Positions 24,301-35,800 of a DNA stretch of 64,000 nt are shown piece after piece. Under the pieces are notes generated by a model. It was not told the DNA's origin and did no database searches. It saw nothing but the letters and a program-made list of their open reading frames with translations. Positions within the stretch are counted from its first letter, which is position 1. Each line of letters begins with the position of its first letter. This DNA is from Caprella mutica (Eukaryota > Arthropoda > Malacostraca > Amphipoda > Caprellidae), in contig CANNZV010001040.1 of NCBI GenBank assembly GCA_947561585.1, positions 140,838 to 204,837 on the forward strand. The letters run 5' to 3'. Made by a program: the position numbers and the translations under genes.

Positions 24301-25981
24301 AATAATTTCTTTTAACGGGGTTAAGATAAATAAAAAAATTGTCTTTTTATACAATTATTTTTTAATATCCATTTAAAAATTTACATACGGTGGTGTGTAA
24401 AATTGTAGTTTTGATGGCCTTTAATCGCTTTTTCATTATATATTATTAGGTCTTCTATTGCTTTCTCTTTTTTCATTATTTTTCATTATTCTTCCAGTTA
24501 TACAGACTGACATGGTCCAGTAGGAAGGACTCAAGGGTCCGCAAGAACCTTTCTGATATCAACAAACCAGAGGAAGAGTCAGACGTCAACAGTTTCAGCA
24601 TAAGTGATCAACCACGTTAGTTTTATAATTAGTTGATGTATGGTAAATTACGAATTATCAGTCAGTTACACATATTAAAAAAACGGTCATATAAGAAAAA
24701 ACGATATTATAATTGTGATTTTATTTTTATTTTTATTGGTAACCATGACACCAGCAGGTATCATGGATACCAATAAAAATATCGTTTTTATCTTTTATGA
24801 CCGAAGATGTGAAACTGACCGATAATTCGTAATTTACCCTACTTTATTCACAATGTATAGGCTATAATTTGGTATAAATATCTTTGAACTGAAGTTATTT
24901 AATTACTACTTTAATTCAATTATTTAACCAATGGTGTCATTTTGACTTCTTGGTTTAGAGTAGAAGTAGGTAGGGACATTAATTAATTACTTAACGTGCT
25001 ATTATTATTTTTTCATTTTTTGTAAAAAATTGAATAAAGGACATAATTTTAAAAAATAACTGAAGTCCGAGATTTTATTTTCCAGTTTACCGTAACTTTC
25101 TTAGGAAAATTTGTATCAATACGTTTTATCCGAAATTTTTCTCCATATCTTCCATTTTTTAATTCTTCTGATGATTAATTTAAGCCTTTTCATTTGCAAT
25201 CCTATTTTTAGCTTCAGAAAGGCGCAGCACGTGGCAGCGCGTCCTCATGCGTCTCTGTTGCGTAAGTGACGGATGTGAAGACGTACCAACTGTCGAGACG
25301 CAGGACAACGCTGTACAGAGTGCCAAGGACGCAGTGGCATTCCTTACGGAGGATCCTCAATGGAAGAGGTTTGTGTCCTTTATTATCCTTTAGAAATAAA
25401 AGGGTTAGTTACGAATAATCGGTCAGTTTCACATCTTCGGTCATATACAAAAACTATATAATAAAAAGTTAAATAATGCTGATTACCTCGTTTTTTCCTA
25501 CATGACCGAAGATGTGAAACCGATCGATAATTCGAAACTTACCCTAGTTTTCAAATTGAAATATTTTGGAGGAGCGCTCGAAGATTAAGAGAAATATAAC
25601 CCAAACTTAATCTTCTTTGCCTCCTTCACAAATATTTCTATGAGTCATTCTAATTTTATCAAAGGGAAAACATTTTTAAAGTTTTGCTAAGTCGTTAGAT
25701 ATCATTTCTTAATTTAACACTTCCGAGAATTTCTTATTTTTCTTTAAACTAATATTTATTTTGGATTTACGTAATATTACAAATATAATAACATTTTTCA
25801 ATATCACTACTAAAAACTTTTTTTTTAAATGTTATAATTAATTAATTATAAAGTTAGATTACTGAACACTCTTTAGTTTTCTTTTTCTTTAAATTCAACT
25901 GTATTTATTTTCAGCATGGTTGCAGCCAGCGCAGTGGTGGTTATGTCCCTTTCGACGTTTGTTTTCGCTTTTTTCGCCTGA
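15363..25981 (+). CDS. Sodium/sugar cotransporter, SLC5 (SGLT-like), 14 exons, 674 aa
   Basis: A multi-pass plasma-membrane symporter expected to couple Na+ entry to uptake of a hexose-like solute. Coding exons: 15363-15485, 19823-19894, 20540-20644, 20900-21064, 21199-21397, 21639-21859, 21975-22218, 22550-22754, 23105-23219, 23452-23542, 24102-24244, 24498-24615, 25212-25368, 25915-25981. All have GT-AG borders and phases that close, giving 2025 nt. Its length matches human SGLT1 (664 aa as I recall). Key residues fall at or near human SGLT1 positions: N74, H79 and E98 (SNIGSGHF...GFE); Y290-W291 in [13 protein letters not shown]321; S392-S393 in [14 protein letters not shown]; and Q457 in QLFDYIQS. 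Q457, not Glu, suggests a transporter and not an SGLT3-type sensor. Residue 389 is Ala where human SGLT1 has Ser. A cysteine-containing cytoplasmic loop (about 550-650) precedes the last helix, at the C-terminus. AATAAA at 25995 is a likely poly(A) signal. The exact substrate is unknown. The start codon is the first ATG before TM1. Confidence 0.93.
15861..16473. repeat. 32-bp minisatellite in intron 1 of the SGLT-like gene, about 19 copies
   Basis: Nearly identical units of ACAGTGACTCTTTTCTCTGA followed by TAGTACATCATC. Copies 4 (from 15957) and 12 (from 16213) both carry CTCTAATAG in place of CTCTGATAG. Single related copies occur at 17268 (diverged), 31798 and 63337. Confidence 0.97.
16540..16720. 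other. GC-richer segment of unknown nature in intron 1
   Basis: 'ggcagtgcaaaaggcacgca' and the following 120 bases are much richer in G+C than the surrounding intron and lack repeats I can see. It may be a fragment of a mobile element or a conserved non-coding segment. I cannot assign it. Confidence 0.3.
17489..17835 (-). repeat. Dispersed repeat, Helitron-like family, copy in intron 1
   Basis: Minus-strand copy with the hairpin GCACTCTGCGAGTGC, followed by the family's GGCAGCGAAGGTATGCACTC-type junction and the AAGGTCAAGGTCA-rich body. The CTAG terminus is not recognisable here (AATCCATT instead), so the end has mutated or is truncated. Confidence 0.6.
17946..18930. mobile_element. Foldback-type element with TTGCTCGAA arrays (intron 1)
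   Basis: The left end, GGTAAATTGCTCCAAAACAA (17954), and the right end near 18925 (TTTTCGAGCAATTTAC) are inverted. The right arm also shares 'cagcttcacttcatgattaa' (from 18755) with the inner arm of the better-preserved element at 45538-46387. Both arms hold short GCTCGAA(T/A) direct repeats. No transposase frame is present. This is a diverged family member. Confidence 0.6.
19128..19659. mobile_element. 532-bp MITE with TA target site (intron 1)
   Basis: Ends CATGTAAAGCTCTTACAGCG and (reverse complement) CAGGTAAAGCTCTTAGAACG form TIRs, with TA on each side, as for Tc1/mariner-type MITEs. It is non-coding and contains repeated AACGAA(C/T)GCT motifs near the right end. Confidence 0.65.
20240..20450. 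repeat. Palindromic dispersed repeat (intron 2), related to 47520-47705
   Basis: Contains ACTCATGAGTTATGAAG at the left and CTTCATAACTCAAGTAAT at the right, with 'gtatatcgttttctataatt' in between. The same elements occur in inverted order at 47520-47705, and a partial copy lies near 59255-59350. It is a non-coding MITE-like family. Confidence 0.6.
21118..21197. repeat. 19-bp tandem repeat abutting the intron 4 acceptor
   Basis: About four copies of AATCTTCTTAATGATCTCG fill most of the 134-bp intron 4. The last partial copy, GAATCTTCTGTAG, supplies the pyrimidine tract and AG acceptor for the exon at 21199. Confidence 0.9.
24641..24839. mobile_element. 199-bp palindromic MITE in intron 12
   Basis: TIRs TGGTAAATTACGAATTATC and (right end, reverse complement) GGGTAAATTACGAATTATC continue as long arms (TCACATCTTCGGTCATA) almost to the centre. 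TA flanks both ends. It belongs to the same family as 25402-25544 and the half copy at 7263. Confidence 0.8.
25402..25544. mobile_element. 143-bp palindromic MITE in intron 13
   Basis: Inverted ends GGGTTAGTTACGAATAATCG and GGGTAAGTTTCGAATTATCG (right end, reverse complement), each followed by TCACATCTTCGGTCATGTA-like sequence. A clear TA duplication is visible only on the right. It is a shorter relative of the element in intron 12. Confidence 0.75.
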
Positions 25982-26286
25982 GAAACCTAAAGAAAATAAA
26001 GCCATCTGTTTTATTTGTATTTTATTAGCACTTGCAATGATAAAAAGATCTGAAAATAAATATGTTTGTTCGGAGTAAACGATAATTAAGAATTTATGTG
26101 CATCTTGTTATTGAAAAATATATTTAATGATATTTTTTGGAATTATCGTAGGTTTTCAATGAAATTAAAGAAAAGTAATTGTCTAATAATGTATATTTAA
26201 TTATAAGATATATACTATAACAAAAGATCAAGACCCTAATATAGGTTTATAAATTTAGAAAAAGGTTCTGATTCCTTTTAAAAATA

Positions 26287-26560
26287 GGGACTTTAAAAGT
26301 AAATAGGGACTGTAAAAGTAGATAGGGACCGTAAAAGTAGATAGGGACCGTAAAAGTAAATAGAGACCGTAAAAGTAAATAGGGACTGTAAAAGTAGATA
26401 GGGACCGTATAAGTAGATGGGGACTTTAAAAGTAGATAGGGACTTTAAAAGTAGATAGGGACTTTAAAAGTAGATAGGGACCGTAAAAGTAGATAGTGAC
26501 CGTAAAAGTAGATAGGGACCGTAAAAGTAGATAGGGACCGTAAAAGTAGATAGGGACCGC
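26287..26560. repeat. 19-bp minisatellite 3' of the SGLT-like gene
   Basis: About 14 copies of GGGACCGTAAAAGTAGATA with CCG/CTT/CTG variants, starting roughly 290 bases past the poly(A) signal at 25995. Confidence 0.95.
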
Positions 26561-28169
26561 AATTCCTAAAACAAGAGATAGGGTCACACTAGTATAAAAT
26601 TATGCCTAGAAACAACCAAACACACCGTTCGGAAGGAATAATAGGTTCTAGCAATTAGTCATGCGATACACTCTCATGCTTCTTCTTTTGCAGAAATTTA
26701 CAATAAAAGAATATGTAACAATTTATAGTAGTGAAAGAGTCTTCCAAAGTAAATTAGATGAAGACAGTTAGTTAGAAGTTTGAAAGTAGGAAATAGGTTT
26801 CCTTCAATGGGATTGATCTGATCGAAAACTATGTCAATACAGACTTGAGGAGATCAGAGCGAATTCGGGTCATACTATACTAGCAGTTTTAACGCCGCGT
26901 TTTCACTGCCCTGCCTCCACTTCTTAAAATTCAAAAATACTATAGGCGGTGAAAATGCTTTGAAAACTATACTAGACGGTCAATAGAATAAACATTTATT
27001 CTAAATTCTTTTTATACTTTTCAAATTTACACAGGAAGAACCCCGAAATGACTATTAACTATTGCTAAAATAATCTTCAAATTAACGAATATATAGATAA
27101 ACAAATCTTCTTATATGTACTTTTCTCTACATATGTCGTATAATCAAATTTTAAATAATGCCAACATAGAAATTAAAACATGCATAACTATCTACCAGAA
27201 GAGCTGTTTTAAAGGAGAAAAAAGTTCATGGTAGACGATCTTGTAACCATTTTATATATAATTTATCAATTTGAAAAATACCATGCAAGTACTCCTTTAA
27301 ATAATAACATATTTTGATTCACTTCTATTGTCTTTTGATTCACTTTTTGCCGTGAACCTAGAATAGCGTATAAATAACTTGAATTAAGTAGACTGGCGAT
27401 GTATGTGCACTACGACACTACATGTTAGAATTTAGGCTGTGATTATACTGAGATTGTTAGGCAGTAGAATGCATGAAATTAAAGCTTTAAACCAGTACAA
27501 AAGCATTTACGAAAACTCATAGATAATATAATGTAAGAATTGAAGTTGGACAAAAATGCTTCACACTAATATATATTATGTAGTTTCATTTCCAAATCCT
27601 TATTGGTTAAAAAAAACTAAAACTAAAGCACGAGACACTATCCTACACTCTGCTAGTTTAACAGTGAACAGAGTCAAATAATTATTTGAATGAATTAAAT
27701 GTTTCCTAGCTATAAACTAACAAGGACGGTATCACCTCTTCAGGTAAAATATTATTTCTAAATATATTTTGGACTACCATTCGGACGGAACAGAATTTGT
27801 TTTTTGAAAATAATGAATATAATTTACTTAATAGTCCATAACTCCTAGGGAAAAATGTCCTGATTGATTTTTAAATATTTGATTTCCCTCAGTGGAATTT
27901 ACCCAATAGAATTTTCTTCAGTGGAATCTTTAAAGGTTTAAAAAGAGAGTTACTGTTTTAAAGAGAGACAGTTTACACACATTTTGGCTTCACTTCGCCC
28001 CGATGGGTGAGGCAAAAGAACAGCTTCACGGTACTATGGTCACGCACAGTAGTCACGGATGGAAATAAATATGCTAAAGTAGTAACCTACTTTTAAAAAA
28101 TTCATATTACCTTGCTAGTTTTTGTTACACATCTTAGATGCAATGGACATTCCATACAAACCCATGGCT
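26561..28169. other. Intergenic, no gene seen
   Basis: AT-rich sequence. A small imperfect hairpin of about 100 bp is visible near 26875-26980 (CTAGCAGTTTTAACGCCGC against its inverted, diverged copy). No coding signal. Confidence 0.5.
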
Positions 28170-28171
28170 TC

Positions 28172-28900
28172 CTACACCAATCCTGAGTTTTGTTCCGCAC
28201 CGTCCTGTTGAAAGTTAAAAGGCCTGTCATTGAAGTGCTTCTTCGTCTTGACTTGTCCTGGAGTCAAAATATCCTCGATATACGATTTTGCGTTAACTTT
28301 AGCGCTTTCTTTGACGAAAATGAGAGGAGATCTCCAACTCTCAGAGATGGCAGCCCAAACCATCACAGAGGCAGGCTTTTTGCGACGGAAAACAGTCTTT
28401 ACGGATGGAGGGATACTGTCAGCACTTTGTGTCAAAATTCTATCGGTCTGGGAGTTGAATTTGGCCTCCACAGTGAACATTTTCTCATCTGAAAAGACGA
28501 TCTCAACAGCCTGCGTGGCATCTTTCATTGCATTCAAAAGAATCTTTGATCTGCCCAGCCTCTTTTGTTTCTGCAAGTCCGTGAGCTGTTGCATGTTGGT
28601 CATTTTGAAGGGAGACAACTTGGGGTCTTCTTTGACGATGGTTCTCACACTTTTTTCGTCGATATCCATACTCTTAGCCATCTTTCTCATGCTTCGTTTG
28701 AGGTTCCTCCTTATTCACTCTCTAATTGCTTTGATTTTGGTTGGAGTGCATGCAGTGCGAGGTCATCCACACCTGTGACGATCACCTGTTATCTCCAGTT
28801 CTTGGTAGCGTTTAACAGCATCCCTAACGGTCGATTTCGGTGCTTTTAACAGCTTGACAATCTCTGACGTTATGTAAAAAAAACACAAGACGTCGAAGGA
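28172..28900 (-). pseudogene. Mariner-family transposase remnant, copy 1
   Basis: Cut-and-paste DNA transposase of the Tc1/mariner (IS630) superfamily, now broken. Reading leftwards, a helix-turn-helix region (TSEIVKLLKAPKSTVRDAV, about 28870-28810) is followed by an in-frame stop in the linker where the family usually has a GRPRT-like motif. Then an open stretch from 28690 carries RKMAKSMDIDEKSVRTIV, the first catalytic Asp in VFSDEKMFTVE, and PASVMVWAAIS. It ends at the second Asp (FQQDGA) through a deletion of about 16 bases relative to the copy at 60 kb. The C-terminal third (SPDL.PLDF) is missing because the repeat block stops here. Not functional. Confidence 0.88.
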
Positions 28901-29450
28901 ATGTAGCGTTGCCATTGGATCTAAAAGGGATGAGTGGGGCTTCTCATATTGTTTTTCCGCTAATTACACTTGCACTAATTACACTTGCACTAATTACACT
29001 TGCACTAATTACACTTGTGCTAAATACACCTGCACTAAATATTTTATCTTTAATTGTGTGTTTTGAAATTAGTTGTTCTCTAATTAAATTATTAGTAATT
29101 ATACGTTCCATCATTATTTTACCTTCTTTTAAATGTTTATAATTATTTTACCGTTATTTATATTATCGTATTTTGATTGTTTTTCAATTATATTTTTCAT
29201 ATTTAAAAGTTTTGAAATTATAGTTTTACTATTTATTTTGTTGCTTATTATTTTACCTCTAATTAATTTACTAGTAATTATTTTCTACATTTTATGAGTT
29301 TCGTAATTATGTGTTTATTAATAATGTTTCCCGCATTTGGGTAATTTCTAATTATAATTTTGCATTTTATGCCGTTTTCTATTTATATTATTACTAATTA
29401 ATCGTGTCCATATTAGTTTATCTAAATTATTTTTTAGTTTTATGATTATA

Positions 29451-30642
29451 CAGGGTGGCGCAAAAAAAGGAAACCAATTTTCAAATTAGTTCATTTTACA
29501 AACTATCGAAGCTAGAAATTTTCTAAAAACACAGTTTTATTCATTTACTCTTTCTACATCTATCTTGATAATCTGTCAAAAGTTACGATGAAAATTGAAC
29601 ATCCTGCAGTGAATTAAATAAAAGTACCTAAAAATGGCTTGCGCGAGTACGAAATACACAAAAAAATTCATAATAGGAATAATTTATTCCCATATGGTAG
29701 TAGTAAAAATTAAATCATACTATTTTTCATTCAATTAAGGGTTTGGTTATTAACTCTTTCATTTTTGTAAATACATCTTCATCACCAATCACGATATCTT
29801 CTACAAAATGTGCATATTTTGCAGAAACCATTTTACAAAATTTAGACGATGCGGTAAATCAGTTCTTAGAGTTCGAGCCTTACATGCATCTTAAAAGGAT
29901 AATATCTAAAATAGTTTTTAACAATTTAGTGAAATGTGTCTTAAATGATATCTAATTCTTAACATCTGATTTATATTTTTGTATTATCAATAAGCTGTTC
30001 ATGAAAAAGATTAATGTTTTCATGTGTTCATTCTTTTCTCCTGCGACATGATCAATTTTTGTTCAAATTTAAAGTGGTTTCTTCAGTTTTGAACTTATTA
30101 ACATTTGTCAATGTGGTTTTACAGTTGGTGGAAATCTTTCCGGAAAGCAATGTTCAAAATGAGGTTAAACCTGCGTAAAACTTACAATATTTAAAAAAAA
30201 ATCACAACAAAACTGTGTTCTTTTAAAAGCTGCATTTTGAGGGTATCGAATATTATATAAAAATTAATGGCGAGATGATCTTATAAAGATATCAATTTTA
30301 CCTTCAAAAAACAACTTTCAAATGGTAATTTATATTTTCATTTTCTCTTATTTGTTACAAAAAAATTGTAGAATTTATTGTTTTTACATCCATATAAAAT
30401 GAAGTATACCTCTTACGATTTTTTTTCATATATTTCGTGCTCGCGCAAGTCATTTTTAGGTACCTTTTTTTAATTCGCTGCAGAATGTTTAATTTGTGTT
30501 GTAACTCTTAACAAATTATCAATCAAGCTAGATGCATAAAAAAGTAAACGAATAAAACTGTGTTTTTAGAAAATTTCTAGCTTTGATAGTTTGTAAAATA
30601 AACTAATTTGAAAATAGGTTTCCTTTTTTTTGCGCCACCTTG
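29451..30642. mobile_element. Non-autonomous mariner-type element with ~220-bp TIRs
   Basis: Ends CAGGGTGGCGCAAAAAAAGG and (right, reverse complement) CAAGGTGGCGCAAAAAAAAG are flanked by TA on both sides. The inverted repeats run to about 29670 and from about 30424, ending in GCTTGCGCGAGTACGAAAT and its complement. The ~750-bp centre has a 70-codon frame at 29743-29955 with no known domain. Long TIRs with no transposase indicate a MITE-like derivative. Confidence 0.85.
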
Positions 30643-31922
30643 TATATAAAAATATTTTTCTTTTTAATTCTACCAACATTCCATAAGAGACATTAGGTAA
30701 AATTTAAAATAGAAATCAAATTAGCTTAGATTGATAGAAACCTACAACCTCAAAAAAAAATTAAATAGAGAAATCATAGTACCTACGTATATGAAATCAA
30801 GGGTTGGTTTCGATTACCCCCTCCTTCGATTGTTGCTGTCGAAATTTCGAAATTGATACTGAAATAGCACGATGTTAATAGGGTTGAGAAAATAAAATTC
30901 GAAATCATTAAATTTATTTATTTTTTCATCAATCCAAGGTGAAAATAATATTTAACTTTAATTCAAAAATAACACGAAAATGCCAAGTGAAATTTGCCAA
31001 AAAAAAATCATAAATAGTGAAAACTACAAATGTCAGATTTAGAAATGAATCATCACTATGAATACCTCATTGATTAGAAAGCACACAGTCAAAAAGAGAG
31101 GTTTGATTTAGTCTAGTTAAATAAGGTTTAAGGGGACTATTGGTTGTTTGTTACTTATAAATTATTATTGATAACACTTAGAAATATATTAAAAATAATG
31201 ATATAATATTAGCTCTGTTGACCTCTTCGTATTAGATTCAAGTAGTGTGAACCTAATTCCTAAATCTATGTGTACATATACACCTTAGGAATACTGAACA
31301 ACTGATCCAAAATAAAAAAAAGGTATTTTTATTATACATTTTTTTACTTGAAATAAGAGATGAATGTTATATCAAATCACACCACACATTGTTTTTAGAT
31401 TCCTAATATACTTTTCGTGTTACAGTTATTGGATAATTAAGACCTAATAGTTATCACAAACTAAGTTAATAAAATTCCAAATAAATTCAATTGAAAGAGC
31501 TACTGTAGTATTATTATAAATTCTGATTTTCTTCTCAACTGAATACAATATTATATAGCACACGTGCCACCAAACTCTCCTGTGAAAATACAACTATTAT
31601 CAAACAAAATAAGTAAATTAGTAATCAAATGTTCTAATAAATACCATGACGTCATTTTCAACTTAAAAAGAATATTACAATCAATAATTTCATGACTTCT
31701 TTAACTTACATATCTATAAATTATCATAGATACAATTACTCTCATCAAATTATTATTTGAAAATTAGAAAATTTTAATTTTAGAAACTAGCAACATGCAG
31801 TGACTCTTTTCTCTAACAGTACCTACCTATCATACAGCTCGTAAAAAACTGAAAATTAACTGATGTTTAAATTAAATAAGATGGTAAGAAATAAGTAAAC
31901 TTTACAAGCTCATGTCAATATA

Positions 31923-32579
31923 CAGGGTTTTTCACGGAAACTGTCATACATATAAAAAAATTTACGATGAATTTATGCCATACATAATTCACAAAGTTCA
32001 GACCTTTTAGAAATGCACAAAAAACAGCGATTACAATTCTGCCAGTGGTGGCAAAAACAGCTTGGTAATTTTCTCGCAGAGACTAATATGCTCCAACACA
32101 ATGTGGTTTATGAGAAGAACTGCTCCTAACAGACAAAATGACAGATGTTAGGCTTTGTGCACCCACTTGAAATCGAAGAACAGCAACGACAAAGAGATAA
32201 AAAGTCAATGGCTTGGGTTGGTTTCATCGAAAGAGAGACATTTGAGCCTCATATTGGTTTAAAGATGAAAATGCAGTGAAAGTTAATGGGGAATTATATG
32301 GAGGGGTGTTGAATGAACACCTTTTCTCACAAATATCAGGAAACAATGGTGGTTTCAACAAGATGGAGCAACTCCTCACTGCATGATGACAAACATTGAA
32401 ATGTTACAAATCAAATTTAAGGCTCACTTAATTTCAAGGAGAGCTGCTTGGCCAAGATGCACTCCAGATATGAATCCCCTTAACTTTTGGTTTTGGGGGT
32501 ACTGCATTAAATTTGGTCGTGGGTCTATTAGTGGGTCTATTAGCCATTTATTATTTGACAGTTTCCGTGAAAGACCCTG
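31923..32579 (+). mobile_element. Mariner remnant with DD34D transposase fragment
   Basis: TIRs CAGGGTTTTTCACGGAAACT (left) and CAGGGTCTTTCACGGAAACT (right, reverse complement) with TA flanks bound a 657-bp internally deleted mariner. Between them, in shifting frames, are WFKDENAVKVNGELYGGVLN, WWFQQDGATPHC (second catalytic Asp, about 32351-32390) and WPRCTPDMNPLNFWFWGY (third Asp). There are 34 residues between the two Asp, the spacing of mariner proper. The N-terminal DNA-binding half and first Asp are lost. A second copy begins at 63462. Confidence 0.82.
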
Positions 32580-32848
32580 TATATATATATTGTAACAAGT
32601 ATATATATATTGGAATCAAGAACTCAATTTAGAAAAACAGTCCGTAATTTATAGTGGCAAATAAAATATAGAATACTCAGAAATTGAATTCCTTTCTCCT
32701 TCCCTCAAATAACTTATGCAAGGTAGGTATTTTCTGGGAGTGATCAAATTATTCAAACAATATTCCTCTTCCCGTACTAGATCAGCATTAAGTTTCAAGT
32801 ATTCTTAAAAATCAAATCACATAAATCCGGAAATTAACTGTTAATATC

Positions 32849-35800
32849 TCAAAGTACTCTTGCAACCAAATCTCTCTCTTGGTAACAGCAAGCATATACA
32901 GAATGATACTCATTGTCATTCACTAATCCTTCATGAGTCATATAACCATGTGTTTGTCCTTGTGAATTTTTTGGATAACCAGTTTTCCATCCATTCTCCT
33001 CACCATCTGGTTGTACAACATCAGATTTGGACCATTTCCATTGCCCGTTATCGTAGTTGAGGGGAACCATAATCGGAGACACTGGAGTTAATACCTCCAT
33101 AGCTAGTGCCATATCTAAAGAAAAAGTATAGAATATTTCAAATAGCCGATGGAAATGGAAAAACTGTCAGTTTTTAACAATTTTATCTAGAACACATTAG
33201 CCGACAAAATTAAGCTATTTTATAACGGAAATAACATGTAGGGTCGGACGGGGTATCACTTCCCATACACTTTTTATGGGGTATTACCCCGCACCCCTTA
33301 TAATTTGAAAACCACTTGTTTTAGCCTAAATTTGATTGCACCACCATTTCAACCATCTTCTTTTCTCCCATAAACATCATCAAGCACTATTATCTTATCA
33401 GTATTTCTAGAGTTAAATCGCGATGAATCTGGTGCTCTCAAACCGATCTGAAAAAAGTTTGCGCTGGTGATTTTTAATTCCCACAAACTCTCCAATAACT
33501 CTAGAACCGAGATTTATAGATTCATATTGTTTTAACATGTTAACACAAACATTAACAGTTACATTATGTCAAATTTTCAACTTCTCAGTTTCACTGGTTT
33601 TCCTGGAACAACCGTGCGCAGTGATACCCCAGATAATTTAGAGGTAGAGGGGTATCACTGCATATCATTAATAACCATATTTGTGCCTAAATAAATATAA
33701 AAAATATGAGTTTTTAGCTCTTGATAAAAGCATAAATATTGAATAAGGTTTTATTTAATTATAAATTTGATTAACAATAAACTTACGATTGTAGTAGCTA
33801 TGCAACTTGATGTGGGGGTATTAAAATAGGGAAAGTGGGTATTTAGGGGGGGGGGGTGAGAGGTTTTTGAATTAATTATTGAATAACAAGTAAACGTACG
33901 ATCGTGTTATATCATTTGATATAAGTAGTTAACTAGTTGCGTAAATTTTAAGTGTAAAATTTGTTGCAGATTCATTAAATATGTGTTTAAAAAGAAAGTG
34001 ACAAGTAGATTGGGGAGAGGGCATATAGAGAGGGAAACACAGACGTTTAGATGGGGGGGAGGATTTAGACGTGGGAGAGGGGGAAATAGATGGGGAGAGA
34101 GGGAAATAGATAGGAAAGAGAGGGATTTAGATGGGAACAGAGAGAGATTTCGATGAGGAGAGAGTGTGATTAAAATGGTAGGAGAGGGGGATTTAGATGG
34201 GAAGAGAGGAGATTAAGATGTGAGGAGAGGGATATTTAGATGGGGAAAGAAGGGAGTTTAGATAGGTGGGAGGAAGGGCATTAAAATGGGGACAGGAGGT
34301 ATTCAGGTGGGGGAGAGAAGTGCTGTATGTTTGCAATGCGCAGTAATACCCCTTCATGTGCGCAGTGATACCTCGATGCACTCACTAAAGGTTACGCACA
34401 AAAAATTGCCAATAAAATTTGTTTATTTAGCTATTATTTTGAAAGTGGTTGAGAATCATCCTCATTCATGACCATTTCATCACGAGAAAAAGAGTTTCTC
34501 TAGTACCTTTAGTTTTCGAGTAAATACAGAGTTTGCGGGTTGTGCGCAGTGATACCCCATCCCACCCTATTTTGAATAACCTGAAGCAATTAATCTATAG
34601 TATTCTATACTATTATAAAAGAAGCGTCCGTGTGTCACACTTTTATTAAGATATACATATTAAAAGGAAAAGAAAATCACTTGTAGAGGTATCATGACTA
34701 TGCGCTACAATAATATTGACACTAATCATTTTTAAAGAATTATATTTTGGCTTTTGAGATTTTTTATGTTTAATTACCTTCGCAGAATGCGGGAAGGTCA
34801 TACTTTAGCCGTGGTTTATTTATTTATCATATTGTTCTTCGCTTAACTGAAAAAGTGTTCAACCAAATTTCCTGAAGTGATCCGGTCAAAGGTCAAGGTC
34901 ATAGTTATTTATAACTCAAAAAGTATTGAACTATATTGCATGAAACTTAGTGGGACGATTAGTCAATATACCGGAAAACTTTTGTCAGATTTCGGGAGCG
35001 ATCGGGTCAAAGATCAAGGTCAAGGCCATTTGTAATTCAATAACTCAAAAAGTATTCTACCAAATTGTTTGAAATTTGATGGTACAATTGGTCAATGTCC
35101 AGGAACCATCTGTTAGAATTTTGGGAGCGATCCGGTCAAAGGTAAAGGTCATTTATAACTCAATAACTCAAAAAGTATCGAACCATATTGCATGAATCTT
35201 GGTGAAACGATTGGTTATTATCCAATTAGCAGTAAATTAAATTTTGGGAGAGAACGGGTCAAAGCGGCGGCGAAGGTATCCGCTCTACCGAGTGCACATA
35301 ATCTAGTTAGAATATGTATGTAGAATACATATTCTGATTAAACATAAAAAGTCTCAAAAAGCCAAAATATATTCTGATTTAACATAAATATCCATAATAC
35401 ACACTTACATTCGAAAATAATTTAGATTCAATAACAGGTACTGTATTAGTATGTTCAAGGTATATTAACTACAAGGTAGAGTATTGCGCAGGTTCATATC
35501 AAGATGATTACAGTTTTGTTGTGAAAGACGCTGGCTGGTGTGCGGCCGTGTGCCCCATGATAATTATTTTTACATAGAAACAAGGTCTGTTATTCATTCT
35601 TTTTAGAATAAAATGCCTTTCAACTTGTTTTTTTGGACTAAACTGGCTGTATTCAGCATTGTGAAAACTTTTCATATATTTTTTAGTAAGGTTTAATTGG
35701 GAAAAACGTATTGTTTTTCTTCAAAGTACGTTTATGTAAGAGCTGTCGATCCTGTCTCTTCTTAACCTGTCTATTTCTTCCTAATTCCTACATTTTTAGA

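Larger units (their letters stand above)
28180..32600. repeat. Composite repeat block, copy 1 of 2
   Basis: Nearly identical in sequence and order to 59873-64000, same orientation, about 31.6 kb away. It contains, left to right: the transposase remnant, a short CACTAATTACACTTG array (four units at about 28967-29030), a 1.19-kb long-TIR element (29451-30642), AT-rich filler, and a mariner remnant with its own TIRs (31923-32579). Similarity starts abruptly at about 28180. The right limit cannot be judged because copy 2 leaves the window. Confidence 0.9.
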
